Origin: Kitasatospora sp. GAS204B
GTDB taxonomy: Bacteria > Actinomycetota > Actinomycetes > Streptomycetales > Streptomycetaceae
Direction of reading: 5' to 3'
Length of the DNA stretch: 64,000 bases
Assembly (NCBI RefSeq): GCF_029892155.1
Contig: NZ_JARZAG010000016.1
Coordinates: forward strand, 62,001 to 126,000
In this document: positions 51,699 through 59,975 of the stretch, piece by piece
Numbering within the stretch: the first letter of the stretch is position 1
Layout: each line of letters starts with the position of its first letter
Position numbers and translations under genes: made by a program
The notes under the pieces: generated by a model
Seen by the model: only the letters and a program-made list of their open reading frames with translations
Database searches by the model: none
Told to the model about the DNA's origin: nothing

Positions 51699-52178
51699 CT
51701 ACGGATGCGGATGCGGGTCCTGGGCGAAGTCGGTGGCCGGCTCGGTGGCGTAGCGGCTCATCGCCTGGATCGTGGCCTCGGGCGTCAGCGGCCGGCCGCC
51801 GGCGATCATGTCGCGCAGGTCCCGGAAGTACTCGACGTAGAGGTCGGGGGTGAAGGTGTTGAGCATGACCGTCGGCTCGTCGGTCGGGTTGGCGAAGGTG
51901 TGCGGCGCTCCCGGCGGGACCATGACCAGCGTCCCGGCGGGTGCGTCGTAGGTGGTCTCGCCGACGGTGAACCGCGCGGTGCCGGAGACGACGTAGAAGC
52001 CCTCGTCGTGCCGGGCGTGGCGGTGCTGCGGGGGCCCGTCGGTGCGCGGCGCGATGGTGATCTCACCGACCCCGAGCCGGTGCCCGGTGGTCGAGCCGTC
52101 CTCCAGGATCCGGATGCGGGTGGGGCCGAGCTGGATCGACTCGCCGTCGTCCGGACCCACGACCGAGACGTCTGTCAT
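51699..52178 (-). CDS. cupin-domain protein
   Basis: 159 residues. HRHARHDEGFYVVSGTARF is a clear cupin motif 1 (two His, Glu), and PPGAPHTFANP is motif 2 with the last metal His. Likely a metal-dependent dioxygenase-like or sensor cupin. The ATG at 52178 is chosen over one 12 bases upstream because GGAGAG lies 6 bases before it. It is divergent from the AraC gene, which may regulate the cupin-hydrolase-MFS set. Confidence 0.88.
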   Translation of the reverse strand: MTDVSVVGPDDGESIQLGPTRIRILEDGSTTGHRLGVGEITIAPRTDGPPQHRHARHDEGFYVVSGTARFTVGETTYDAPAGTLVMVPPGAPHTFANPTDEPTVMLNTFTPDLYVEYFRDLRDMIAGGRPLTPEATIQAMSRYATEPATDFAQDPHPHP

Positions 52179-52444
52179 GTGACTCTCCAATTGGGATTGC
52201 TAGCTCTCATGGTGAGAGTTGACTCTCATCAGTGTGGAGCACTCCTGTGGATTTGCGCAAGCACACCCGCGCAGGAACCGGCTGCCGAGCGTCCCGCCGG
52301 GCCGGGTTGAGGGGTTGCCCCCGCATTCGAAGCCTAGGAACATCGGCACAGCACGGGCTTGGACCACAGCGCCAGCCAGGCAGAACATCGGCGCCAGGCA
52401 GCGGCTCCAGGCAGCGGCGGAGGGATGAAGGGGGACGGCCGTCG

Positions 52445-53452
52445 ATGACCAGCACGGGAGTGGAGACCGACGCGCCGGGCGGGAGGGTCGGCGGGGATTC
52501 CGCAGCCCCGGACACCGCGCCGCGCGCATTCGACGCCTTCCGCAGCGGCTGGGAGACGGAGATCGGTGACGGCTTCCCGTTGCCGACCTTCAGCGCGGCC
52601 ACGACCCGTGACTTCCGGGTCAAGAGCCGCGCCACCAAGGTGGGCGACGTGGCCATCACCGATCTCCACGGCGACTCGGCCATCCGGACCGAGGGCCCGC
52701 TGAACGGCGTCGAGGACCAGGTGCGGATGTACGTCGTGCAGCGCGGCTCCTGGACCTTGGGCGCTCCGCTCGCGCGCGGCGAACAGACCGTGCGGGCCGG
52801 GCAGTTCCTCATCCGCCACATCGGACGGCCGCTGCACTTCGAGACGGTGCCGGACACGACGGCGAAGGTCCTGGTGCTGCCCGCCGCCATGCTGACACCG
52901 CTGCTCGGGGCACGGCAGAGCGTCAGCGGGCCGGCCGACAGCGCGGAGGTGCGGCTGCTGGTGGCCCACTCGAACATGATCTACGAAACCGTCGCCGACC
53001 TCGGGCCGGCCGGAGTGCAGGCCGCCCACAACACGCTGATCGAACTGGCCAAGTCGGTGGCGAGGTGCCGGGTCGACGACGCGGAACCCCGGCTGGCTCC
53101 CGCGCTCGCTCAGGCCGCGAAGGACCTGGCGGACAGTCACCTGGCCGACCCCGAGCTCTCCGGGACGATGCTGGCCCGTGAACTCAACGTCTCCGTCCGC
53201 AACCTGCAGCGGGCGTTCGCCGCGGCGGGGGAGTCGGTGACCGCGTACATCCGCCAGCGGCGGCTGGAAGAAGCCCGATTGGCCCTCACCGCACCCTCCG
53301 GGCGACTGAGCGTCTCGGAGCTCGCCGCGCACTGGCAGTTCGCCGACAGCAGCCACTTCATCCGAGCCTTCAAGAAGCACTACGGCCGGACACCCACCGA
53401 GTACGCCCGCTCGGCCGTCCCGGCGCGGAACCGAGCCGGGACGGGCGGCTGA
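52445..53452 (+). CDS. AraC-family transcriptional regulator
   Basis: 335 residues. N-terminal ligand-binding-type region (about 30-220), C-terminal double HTH: LARELNVSVRNLQRAFAAAG and VSELAAHWQFADSSHFIRAFKKHYGRTPTEYAR, the AraC/XylS signature. The ATG at 52445 has AGGGGGAC upstream. It is divergent from the cupin-hydrolase-MFS genes, so it is the likely activator or sensor of that set. The inducer is unknown. Confidence 0.93.
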   Translation: MTSTGVETDAPGGRVGGDSAAPDTAPRAFDAFRSGWETEIGDGFPLPTFSAATTRDFRVKSRATKVGDVAITDLHGDSAIRTEGPLNGVEDQVRMYVVQRGSWTLGAPLARGEQTVRAGQFLIRHIGRPLHFETVPDTTAKVLVLPAAMLTPLLGARQSVSGPADSAEVRLLVAHSNMIYETVADLGPAGVQAAHNTLIELAKSVARCRVDDAEPRLAPALAQAAKDLADSHLADPELSGTMLARELNVSVRNLQRAFAAAGESVTAYIRQRRLEEARLALTAPSGRLSVSELAAHWQFADSSHFIRAFKKHYGRTPTEYARSAVPARNRAGTGG

Positions 53453-53572
53453 CCACTTTTTGCAGTTACCGCAAGCCGGTGGACCCGGCGCCGCCGCACG
53501 GCAGATGCTCGCAGCGGACGGCAGAGCATGGGCGACCGTGCGAATTCACCGAGACGGAACGGGTGGTGCGCG

Positions 53573-53989
53573 ATGACCGGACAGCGATCAGCGGAGGACC
53601 GGATGCGGTTCTTCGTCGAGCAGGTGCAGGAGCGGGGACGGTTCGAGCTGATCGACGATCTCTTCCACCCCGACTTCCGCAACCGCACGGCGGCGCCGGG
53701 GCAGCGCGATGACCGGGCGGCGGTGCGGGAGCTCATGACAGCCCTGCACGAGGCCTTCTCCGACCTGCGCGTCGAGATCCTGCACTGCGTCGCGGACGGG
53801 GACCTGGTGGCCACCCACAAGGTGTTCCGCGGCAGGCACACCGGATCGTGGTTCGGCGTCCCGCCGTCCGACCGCCAGGTCGAGTTCAGGGTGATGGACA
53901 TCCTTCGCCACCAGGACGGGCAGTGGGTCGAGCACTGGGCCGTCGCCGACGGGGTCAGCCTGCTGCGCCAGACCGGCGCCCTGCCCTAG
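53573..53989 (+). CDS. SnoaL-like (polyketide-cyclase-fold) protein
   Basis: 138 residues. Small alpha+beta barrel pattern: DLFHPDFRNRT, LHEAFSDLRVEILHCVADGDLVATHKVFRGRHTG, VEFRVMDILRHQDGQWVEHWAVADG, typical of SnoaL-like/ester cyclase-type proteins. The start is uncertain (ATG 53573 given, an earlier in-frame one at 53528). It is downstream of the AraC gene and convergent with the aldo/keto reductase gene. Possibly an accessory enzyme of a small-molecule pathway. Confidence 0.82.
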   Translation: MTGQRSAEDRMRFFVEQVQERGRFELIDDLFHPDFRNRTAAPGQRDDRAAVRELMTALHEAFSDLRVEILHCVADGDLVATHKVFRGRHTGSWFGVPPSDRQVEFRVMDILRHQDGQWVEHWAVADGVSLLRQTGALP

Positions 53990-54062
53990 GACCTTGTCCG
54001 GCCGTGGAAAGCGGGCGAGTCCCGCACGGATGCCGTGCGGGACTCGGGGGACTCGGGGGGCG

Positions 54063-55082
54063 TCAGCGGCGCCGCAGCGACGGGTCGAGCAGGGCGGGCG
54101 GGGTGTCGAGCTTCTCGTGTGCGGCGAGGTCGGTTCCGGGGGCGACGATCGCGTCGATGGCGTCGAGCACATCGGCGCCCAGCACGGTGTCCGCGGCGGC
54201 GAGTTGCGCGTGCAGGTGCTCCAGCGTGCGGGGACCGATGAGCGCGCTGGTCACGGCGGGGTGCGCGGTGACGAATCCGAGCGCGAGCTGGATCATCGTC
54301 AGGCCGGCCTGGTCGGCGACCTTGGCCAGCTGCTCGACCGCGTCGAGCCTGGCCCGGTTGGCGGGGACGGCGGTGTCGAAGCGCTGCGGCATCATGGCCG
54401 AGCGGTTGGTGGTGATCTCGCGGCCCGCGCGGACCGCGCCCGACAGCCAGCCCGAGCCCAACGGGCTCCACACCAGCACGCCGAGCCCGTACTCCTCGGT
54501 CACGGGCAGCACGTGGGTCTCGACTCCGCGCTGCAGGATCGAGTAGCTGGGCTGCTCGGTGACGTAACGGCTCAGGTGGTGCTCACGGGCGGCCCACTGG
54601 GCCTGCACGATGCGGTAGGCCGGGAAGGTCGAGGAGCCGAAGTGCCGGATCTTTCCCGCGCGCTGCAGGTCGGTCAGCGCCGACAGCGTCTCCTCGTCGC
54701 CGGTGCTGGGGTCCCACCGGTGGACCTGGTAGAGATCGACGTGCTCGACGCCGAGCCGGCGCAGACTGTCGTCCAGCGCGGTGACCAGCCAGCGGCGCGA
54801 ACCGCCCCGGTGGTTGCGCTCCTCGCCCATCGGCAGGCCCGCCTTCGTGGCCAGCACGATGTCGTCGCGGCGTCCGGCGATGGCCTTGCCGACCATCTCC
54901 TCCGACTCCCCGCCGCTGTACATGTCGGCGGTGTCGATGAGGTTGATCCCGGCCGTGAGGGCGGCGTCGACGATGGCGGTGACCTCGTCCCGGGTGGTCT
55001 GTCCGATCCTGCCGAAGTTCATCGCGCCGAGCGCGAGCGAGCTGACCTGCACACCGGTGCGGCCCAAAGTGCGGTACTGCAT
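54063..55082 (-). CDS. aldo/keto reductase
   Basis: 339 residues. AKR barrel with the catalytic set visible: GINLIDTADMYSGGESEEM (Asp, Tyr), VLATKAGLPM (Lys) and VDLYQVHRWD (His). The NADPH-binding C-terminal part has GPRTLEHLHAQLAA. It reduces an unknown carbonyl. The ATG at 55082 has GGAGG 9 bases upstream. A CGGAAC-N3-GTTCCG palindrome 65 bases before the start suggests TetR-type repression. Confidence 0.92.
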   Translation of the reverse strand: MQYRTLGRTGVQVSSLALGAMNFGRIGQTTRDEVTAIVDAALTAGINLIDTADMYSGGESEEMVGKAIAGRRDDIVLATKAGLPMGEERNHRGGSRRWLVTALDDSLRRLGVEHVDLYQVHRWDPSTGDEETLSALTDLQRAGKIRHFGSSTFPAYRIVQAQWAAREHHLSRYVTEQPSYSILQRGVETHVLPVTEEYGLGVLVWSPLGSGWLSGAVRAGREITTNRSAMMPQRFDTAVPANRARLDAVEQLAKVADQAGLTMIQLALGFVTAHPAVTSALIGPRTLEHLHAQLAAADTVLGADVLDAIDAIVAPGTDLAAHEKLDTPPALLDPSLRRR

Positions 55083-55147
55083 GACCGTGTTCCTCCAGTC
55101 ACTGCCCTGACATCCCGCACAAGCGGAACGTTGCTCCACTTACGATA

Positions 55148-55162
55148 CGGAACGCCGTTCCG
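55148..55162. promoter_or_regulatory. palindromic operator upstream of aldo/keto reductase
   Basis: CGGAAC-GCC-GTTCCG, perfect 6+6 inverted repeat in the promoter region. Shape typical of TetR-family operators; no TetR gene lies next to it. Confidence 0.6.
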
Positions 55163-55280
55163 CATCGCAAGGCGGAAAACGTGGAGGCGGGCCCGGGTGC
55201 ATGATGGTCACTGCGAACGACGTCGGCCCCGGTCCGCGCACGAAGGGCGCGGACCGGGGCCGACGATGGGGCTGAGACCG

Positions 55281-57596
55281 TCAGTAGGCCTGGTAGCCGA
55301 AGAGGTCCACCACCAGCTGAACGCCGGCGCCGGAGGCGTTGTAGAACGAGACCTTGCCGTCCTTGACCGGGACGACGACCTGGTTGGGGATCGTCTCGCC
55401 GGCGGTCCAGTTGAGGTTCGAGGCGTCCGGTGCGGCGTCCCCGTGCGGGTAGACCGTCAGGTGGCCGTCGGCACCCGGCTCGGTCACGGTGACGTTCAGC
55501 GTGACCGACGTCGCGTTGGGCGGGAGTTCCGCCGTCGAGATGTCGAGCGTGCCCCAGGCCGGGACAGCACCGGCCGGCCGGTTCGAGCCGTCCTCGAAAT
55601 ACGTGGTCTGCCGGGTGTCCATCAGACGCGCCGGCCCGCTGGGCTGGTACGTATTGCGTCCCGTCGTGCTGTAGTAGCCGGCGAGGTCGGCGATCAGGTG
55701 CACGGTGCCGCCGGAGGCGTTGTAGAACGAGACCTTGCCGTCCTTCACCGGGACGGTCACCAGGTTGGGGATCGTCTCGCCGGCGGTCCAGTTGAGGTTG
55801 GACGCGTCGGGTGCCGCGTTCCCGTGCGGGTAGACCGTCAGGTGGCCATCGGCACCCGGTTCGGTCACGGTGACGTTCATGGTCACCGCGGTGACGCCGG
55901 TGGCCGGGACGCCGGCGATGCCGGTGACCGGGAGGTCGACGGTGCCCCAGGCGGGGACGGCGGTGGCGTTCGGGACGCCGATCGGGACCCGGGTGTCCAG
56001 CAGGCGGGTGGGACCGGCCGAGGTGAACAGGCTGCCGGTCGTGCTGTAGTAGCCGGCGAGGTCGGCGACCAGCTGCACGGTGCCGCCGGAGGCGTTGTAG
56101 AACGAGACCTTGCCGTCCTTCACCGGGACGGTCACCAGGTTGGGGATCGTCTCGCCGGCGGTCCAGTTGAGGTTCGACGCCTGCGGCAGGGGGTCACCGT
56201 GGGGGTAGACCGTCAGGTGGCCGTCGGCACCCGGTTCGGTCACGGTGACGTTCATGGTCACCGCGGTGACGCCGGTGGCCGGGACGCCGGCGATGCCGGT
56301 GACCGGGAGGTCGACGGTGCCCCAGGCGGGGACGGCGGTGGCGTTCGGGACGCCGATCGGGACCCGGGTGTCCAGCAGGCGGGTCGGACCGGCCGGGGTG
56401 AACGCGCTGCCGAAGCCCTGGAACTCCTGCGCGCCACGGTCACGGTAGCCGCTACCGGTGCCGGTGTTGGGCACCGCCGGGTCGTCCACCGGCGGCCACT
56501 CCCAGGCGTCGGTGCTCATCATGCCGGGGGCGTTCTCGTCGGCGGAGTCGACGATCGGCGAGAGCGAGTCGTTCGGACCGTGCTGCCACACCTTGTTCGG
56601 GTCCGACACGTAGTCGTGCGAACCCTGGCCGGTCGCCGTGGTGAAGTCCTGCTGGGCGGTGTACGTCGTGCCGCCCCAGTTGTAGGCCGGACCGCCGCTC
56701 ATCGGCGAGACGGTGTCGTAGTCCTCCTTGGTGCCCGTGACGGAGTCCGGGGAGACCGAGATTCCGGTGTCCGAGGAACCGGCCGGGCAGGGCTTGCCGC
56801 TGCTGGCCGAGGTGTCGACCACGTTGTTCTCGAGGACGGCGTCCGTTGAACCACCGCTCAGGACGATGCCGGCCGAGCAGCCGGTGAGGAGGGTGTTGCT
56901 GACGACCACGGTGCCCGGTGCGTTGGACACCTGGATGCCGGTCTGGTCGGTCGTGCTGTTCGGCTGCACCATGTTCGTGGACACGACCGTCCCGGTCGAG
57001 CCGCCGTCGACCTGGATCAGCGGACCGGCCGCGTAGCCGAACTGCCCGTGGCCGAAGAAGACACCGCTGGAGTTGTCGGTGACGTGGACGCCGCCGCCCC
57101 ACGCCTGGACGCCGGTGATCGAGACGTCCTGCGCGTTGTCCACCACGATGGACTGCTTCTGGTTGGAGGAGACGACGAGGTTCTGGATCCGGAGGTGTTG
57201 GGCACCCTTGATGACCAGGCCGAAGTCCGGGGAGTTCGGCGCGCCACCGGTGAACGAGGCGCGCGCCCCCTGCAGGCCGGGGCCCGGGTCCGGGCCCCGG
57301 AAGGTGATCGGAGCCGTCGCCGTGCCGGAACGGGTGAGGGTCAGCGCGGTGTCGTTGTAGCTGCCTGCGGCGATCTCCACCGTCTGACCCGGCATGACCA
57401 CCGCGGCGGCGGCCGCGATACGGCAGAACGGCGCCGCCTGGGTGCCGGTGCCGGCGTCCGAGCAGTGGGCCCCGGCCGCGTTGTTGACGTAGAGGGTGGT
57501 CGCGTCGGCGACGGCGCTGGTCGAGCTCAGGGCCGGGACAACGGCTATCCCGAGCAGTGCGGTCCCGAGCAGTGCGGCAATGCGGTTCTTGATGAT
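55281..57596 (-). CDS. secreted beta-helix protein with three C-terminal repeat domains
   Basis: About 771 residues. The frame runs through a signal-peptide-like IKNRIAALLGTALLGIAV and VPALSSTSAVA|DATTLYVNN, so the gene extends upstream of the first GTG/ATG at 57401, but the region between the preceding stop and that point has no ATG, GTG or TTG. Initiation may use ATC (57596 or 57593) or ATT (57581), or the sequence has an error. The N-terminal half is a right-handed beta-helix (IVVDNAQDVSITGV, TVVSTNMVQ, GIVLSGGSTDAVLENNVVD). Three copies follow of a roughly 120-residue domain (RLLDTR...VTEPGADGHLTVYPHG...NLNWTAGETIPN...VKDGKVSFYNASG). Likely a cell-surface or secreted adhesin/glycan-binding protein. 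Confidence 0.85.
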   Translation of the reverse strand: MIKNRIAALLGTALLGIAVVPALSSTSAVADATTLYVNNAAGAHCSDAGTGTQAAPFCRIAAAAAVVMPGQTVEIAAGSYNDTALTLTRSGTATAPITFRGPDPGPGLQGARASFTGGAPNSPDFGLVIKGAQHLRIQNLVVSSNQKQSIVVDNAQDVSITGVQAWGGGVHVTDNSSGVFFGHGQFGYAAGPLIQVDGGSTGTVVSTNMVQPNSTTDQTGIQVSNAPGTVVVSNTLLTGCSAGIVLSGGSTDAVLENNVVDTSASSGKPCPAGSSDTGISVSPDSVTGTKEDYDTVSPMSGGPAYNWGGTTYTAQQDFTTATGQGSHDYVSDPNKVWQHGPNDSLSPIVDSADENAPGMMSTDAWEWPPVDDPAVPNTGTGSGYRDRGAQEFQGFGSAFTPAGPTRLLDTRVPIGVPNATAVPAWGTVDLPVTGIAGVPATGVTAVTMNVTVTEPGADGHLTVYPHGDPLPQASNLNWTAGETIPNLVTVPVKDGKVSFYNASGGTVQLVADLAGYYSTTGSLFTSAGPTRLLDTRVPIGVPNATAVPAWGTVDLPVTGIAGVPATGVTAVTMNVTVTEPGADGHLTVYPHGNAAPDASNLNWTAGETIPNLVTVPVKDGKVSFYNASGGTVHLIADLAGYYSTTGRNTYQPSGPARLMDTRQTTYFEDGSNRPAGAVPAWGTLDISTAELPPNATSVTLNVTVTEPGADGHLTVYPHGDAAPDASNLNWTAGETIPNQVVVPVKDGKVSFYNASGAGVQLVVDLFGYQAY
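55660..56406. repeat. two near-identical domain repeats within the surface protein gene
   Basis: The segments about 55660-56035 and 56035-56406 are almost identical at DNA level over more than 300 bases (for example GGGACGCCGATCGGGACCCG occurs in both). The third copy (55284-55650) is more diverged. Suggests recent duplication or gene conversion. Confidence 0.8.
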
Positions 57597-57802
57597 GCCC
57601 CCAGGGAAAAGCGAAGTTGGAGCCGTTCAGAGCGGCGGGCCTTCGACCGTCGGGAATCCGCCTTCGGCGAAGGGCGAACGGATTCTCGCACAGGGGTTCG
57701 CAGGGCGGCGAGCCAGATTCGTCAGCGGAGCCGCGCTGGGTGTTTCGTGGGACCGGGCACCCTGGCTGACGCGCCGTGCCGGGGGCTGGTAGGTATGGGA
57801 GT

Positions 57803-58408
57803 GTGCGCTTCGACCTCGTGCCCATGCCGCTCGCCGTCCAGGACCGACCGCGGGATGAGCGCGGCTATCCGGTGCCTGCCATCACTCCGTGGGAGGACGG
57901 GCAGCCGCAGTTCGCGCTGACCGACTACGGCCGCAGTGCCGAGTGCGCTCGGGAGCGGCTGTGTTCGGTGTGCAACGCGCTGATGCCGCGCGGGCCGGTG
58001 TGGCGGGTGGTCGGGGCCAGTGAGAGTGCCGCGATCGGGGAGGCGCTGGCGGCCGGGCGGCCGTACCGCAACCTGGCGCCGACGTTGGAGGGTCCGGGGC
58101 ACCGTGCGTGCATGTTGTACGCGTCGATGGTGTGCCCGTATCTGGCCAGGCCGAACGCGCGGCGGGGCCTGGGGGCCGAGCGGCCGGACGAGTTGACGGA
58201 GCATGTGGTCCGTGGGGCGGTCCGGGGCGCGCTCGGTGCGGTGGTGGGGTTCGGTGACTACGAGTTCGCGGTGACCGGGACGAAGGTGATGTTCCGCTTC
58301 TTCGACGTGGTCGAGTACCTGCCGCACGACAACGCGGACGCGCATCTGGCGGAGCTGCGGGCCGAGTTGGCCCGGAACGGCTGCGGGCCCGCTCAGCCGG
58401 CCGGCTGA
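57803..58408 (+). CDS. conserved Cys-containing hypothetical protein, 201 aa
   Basis: Soluble protein with ERLCSVCNALMPRGPVWRVV and CMLYASMVCPYLA, two paired-Cys segments that could bind a metal, and a C-terminal helical part. The start is GTG 57803 (preceded by GGGAG-like bases) or ATG 57824. I do not recognise a named family. It lies in convergent orientation with the beta-propeller lipoprotein gene and divergently from the surface protein gene. Confidence 0.65.
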   Translation: MRFDLVPMPLAVQDRPRDERGYPVPAITPWEDGQPQFALTDYGRSAECARERLCSVCNALMPRGPVWRVVGASESAAIGEALAAGRPYRNLAPTLEGPGHRACMLYASMVCPYLARPNARRGLGAERPDELTEHVVRGAVRGALGAVVGFGDYEFAVTGTKVMFRFFDVVEYLPHDNADAHLAELRAELARNGCGPAQPAG

Positions 58409-58437
58409 ACGGGCCCACGGGCGAGGCGGCTTGGGCC

Positions 58438-59568
58438 TCAGCTGTGACGGTAGGCGGGCAGGCCCTGGTAGCCGGAGATCAGGGTCGGCGCGGCGGAGCC
58501 GTTCGCGGGGAGGGTGACGATGCCGTTCGCGGTCCGGGCGGCGATGGTGGTGCCGCTCGGGGACCAGGCCGGCTCGGTGTAGTCGGTGGTGGCGTGCGGG
58601 GTGAGGTCCTTGGCGGTGGCGGTGGCGCCGCTGTTGGCGCTCTCGAAGAGGTGGTCGTGCCCGTCCACCGAGCGGACGAAGACGATCTGCTCGCCGTCCG
58701 GCGACAGCGCGGGCTCCGAACCCTTGGTCACCGGGCCGCCCTGCTGGCGCAGGGACTCGTCGCGGATGAAGACCTCGCCGGTGTCGCTGTTCGCGTAGAC
58801 GGAGCTGCCGTAGGGGCCGCCGCCGTTCGGCCACAGGTTGCCGGTCTCCGGGTTCGGCTGGGTGTCGTCGCCCGAGTAGCCGCCGAGACCCAACTGCTGC
58901 GGCGTGCCGTCGACCGCGGTGGCGGGCACCTTCTCCAGCTGGGAGACGCCGTTCCTGGCCGCGACGAAGAACAGGTTGTCCTTGACCGGGTAGTAGCCCT
59001 GCGGCGAGGCCGCCGCGACCTGCCAGGCGGGGTGCGACCAGGTCTCACCGGCCGGGTGCTTGGCGACGGTCACCCGCCCGCTGCCGTCCGGGTTGGCGAC
59101 GGCCAGGTCGCCCGCGCCGTCGACGAACGCGGCCTTGTGGCCGTCGGGGGACCAGACCAGGTCACGGACCGCGGTGCCGAAGTCGACCGTGGTGCCGTTC
59201 ATCACGACGTACCGGCTGCCGTTGCTGATGGTCAGGCCGTTGCGGGCGGTGCCGTTCAGCGGCGTCGGCGAGTTGCCGGTCGCCGGCGCGCTCGACGGCG
59301 TGGCGGATGCCGACCGGCTCGGCACCGGGCCGGACGACTGCGTCGGCGTGCCGGCGGCCGCGGTGGGCGAGGCGCTCGGCGTGCCGGTCGTGGGAGCGGC
59401 GGACTGCGTCGAGGACGGGGACGGGGTCGAAACGGCGCTCGGCGAAGCGGAGTTGGCAGCAGTGGAGGTGGTCGACGGGCCGCAGGAGGTGAGCAGCAGG
59501 GCCGTCCCGGTGGTGACGGCGACGGTGAGGCTGACGGCGGCGGCGTGGCGGCGGGCGCGAGCGGACAT
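58438..59568 (-). CDS. beta-propeller (TolB/PD40-like) lipoprotein
   Basis: 376 residues. Lipobox: GTALLLTSC, Cys about residue 29. A long Ser/Thr/Pro-rich linker (30-105), then a beta-propeller with PD40-type blades (DLVWSPDGHKAAFVDG, PALSPDGEQIVFVRS, PAWSPSGTTIAAR). Likely a surface-exposed protein of unknown ligand, resembling LpqB-like or TolB-like proteins. The ATG at 59568 has GGGGGGAAC upstream. Confidence 0.85.
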   Translation of the reverse strand: MSARARRHAAAVSLTVAVTTGTALLLTSCGPSTTSTAANSASPSAVSTPSPSSTQSAAPTTGTPSASPTAAAGTPTQSSGPVPSRSASATPSSAPATGNSPTPLNGTARNGLTISNGSRYVVMNGTTVDFGTAVRDLVWSPDGHKAAFVDGAGDLAVANPDGSGRVTVAKHPAGETWSHPAWQVAAASPQGYYPVKDNLFFVAARNGVSQLEKVPATAVDGTPQQLGLGGYSGDDTQPNPETGNLWPNGGGPYGSSVYANSDTGEVFIRDESLRQQGGPVTKGSEPALSPDGEQIVFVRSVDGHDHLFESANSGATATAKDLTPHATTDYTEPAWSPSGTTIAARTANGIVTLPANGSAAPTLISGYQGLPAYRHS

Positions 59569-59975
59569 GACGGTTCCCCCCGAGGAACTGTGAGGCGGTC
59601 TGTGGGTCTCGCCGGAGCCTTGCCTCCCCTGCCGGCGTCCGTGCCCGTTCGGTGGCTCGCTGCTCTGTGCGATAGGAGAACTCTGTCGAACGGGGGTCCG
59701 GGAAGCGTCTGCCTCCTGTCACAGGTGTGCAACCGCGATTGGTGGCCGATCGATGGTCGCCGGCTGGGCCGGTTCCCGGACGAGCACACGGCATGCCGGG
59801 GTTCGTTAAACCAAACGTTGAGGCGGCTGAAACCTCACGGAAGGCGAGTCGATACCTCTTTCTCCCTGCCTGTGTTCGGTATACCGTACGGATTGCGCCA
59901 GCGGGCGAGGCGGCGATGCCGATCGCGCGAAAGGCAGCTTGGACCGATTCGATTCATTCGATTCAGGAGATGGTT
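59569..59975. other. 407-base divergent region
   Basis: No gene seen between the lipoprotein (minus) and aminopeptidase (plus) genes. It contains short direct repeats of GATTCGATTC-like sequence just before the aminopeptidase start. Confidence 0.5.

Noticed and set aside
53994..56849. 951-codon plus-strand frame across the reductase and surface protein genes
   Set aside because: Antisense to two genes with firm motifs; the repeats in its translation mirror the repeats of the surface protein.
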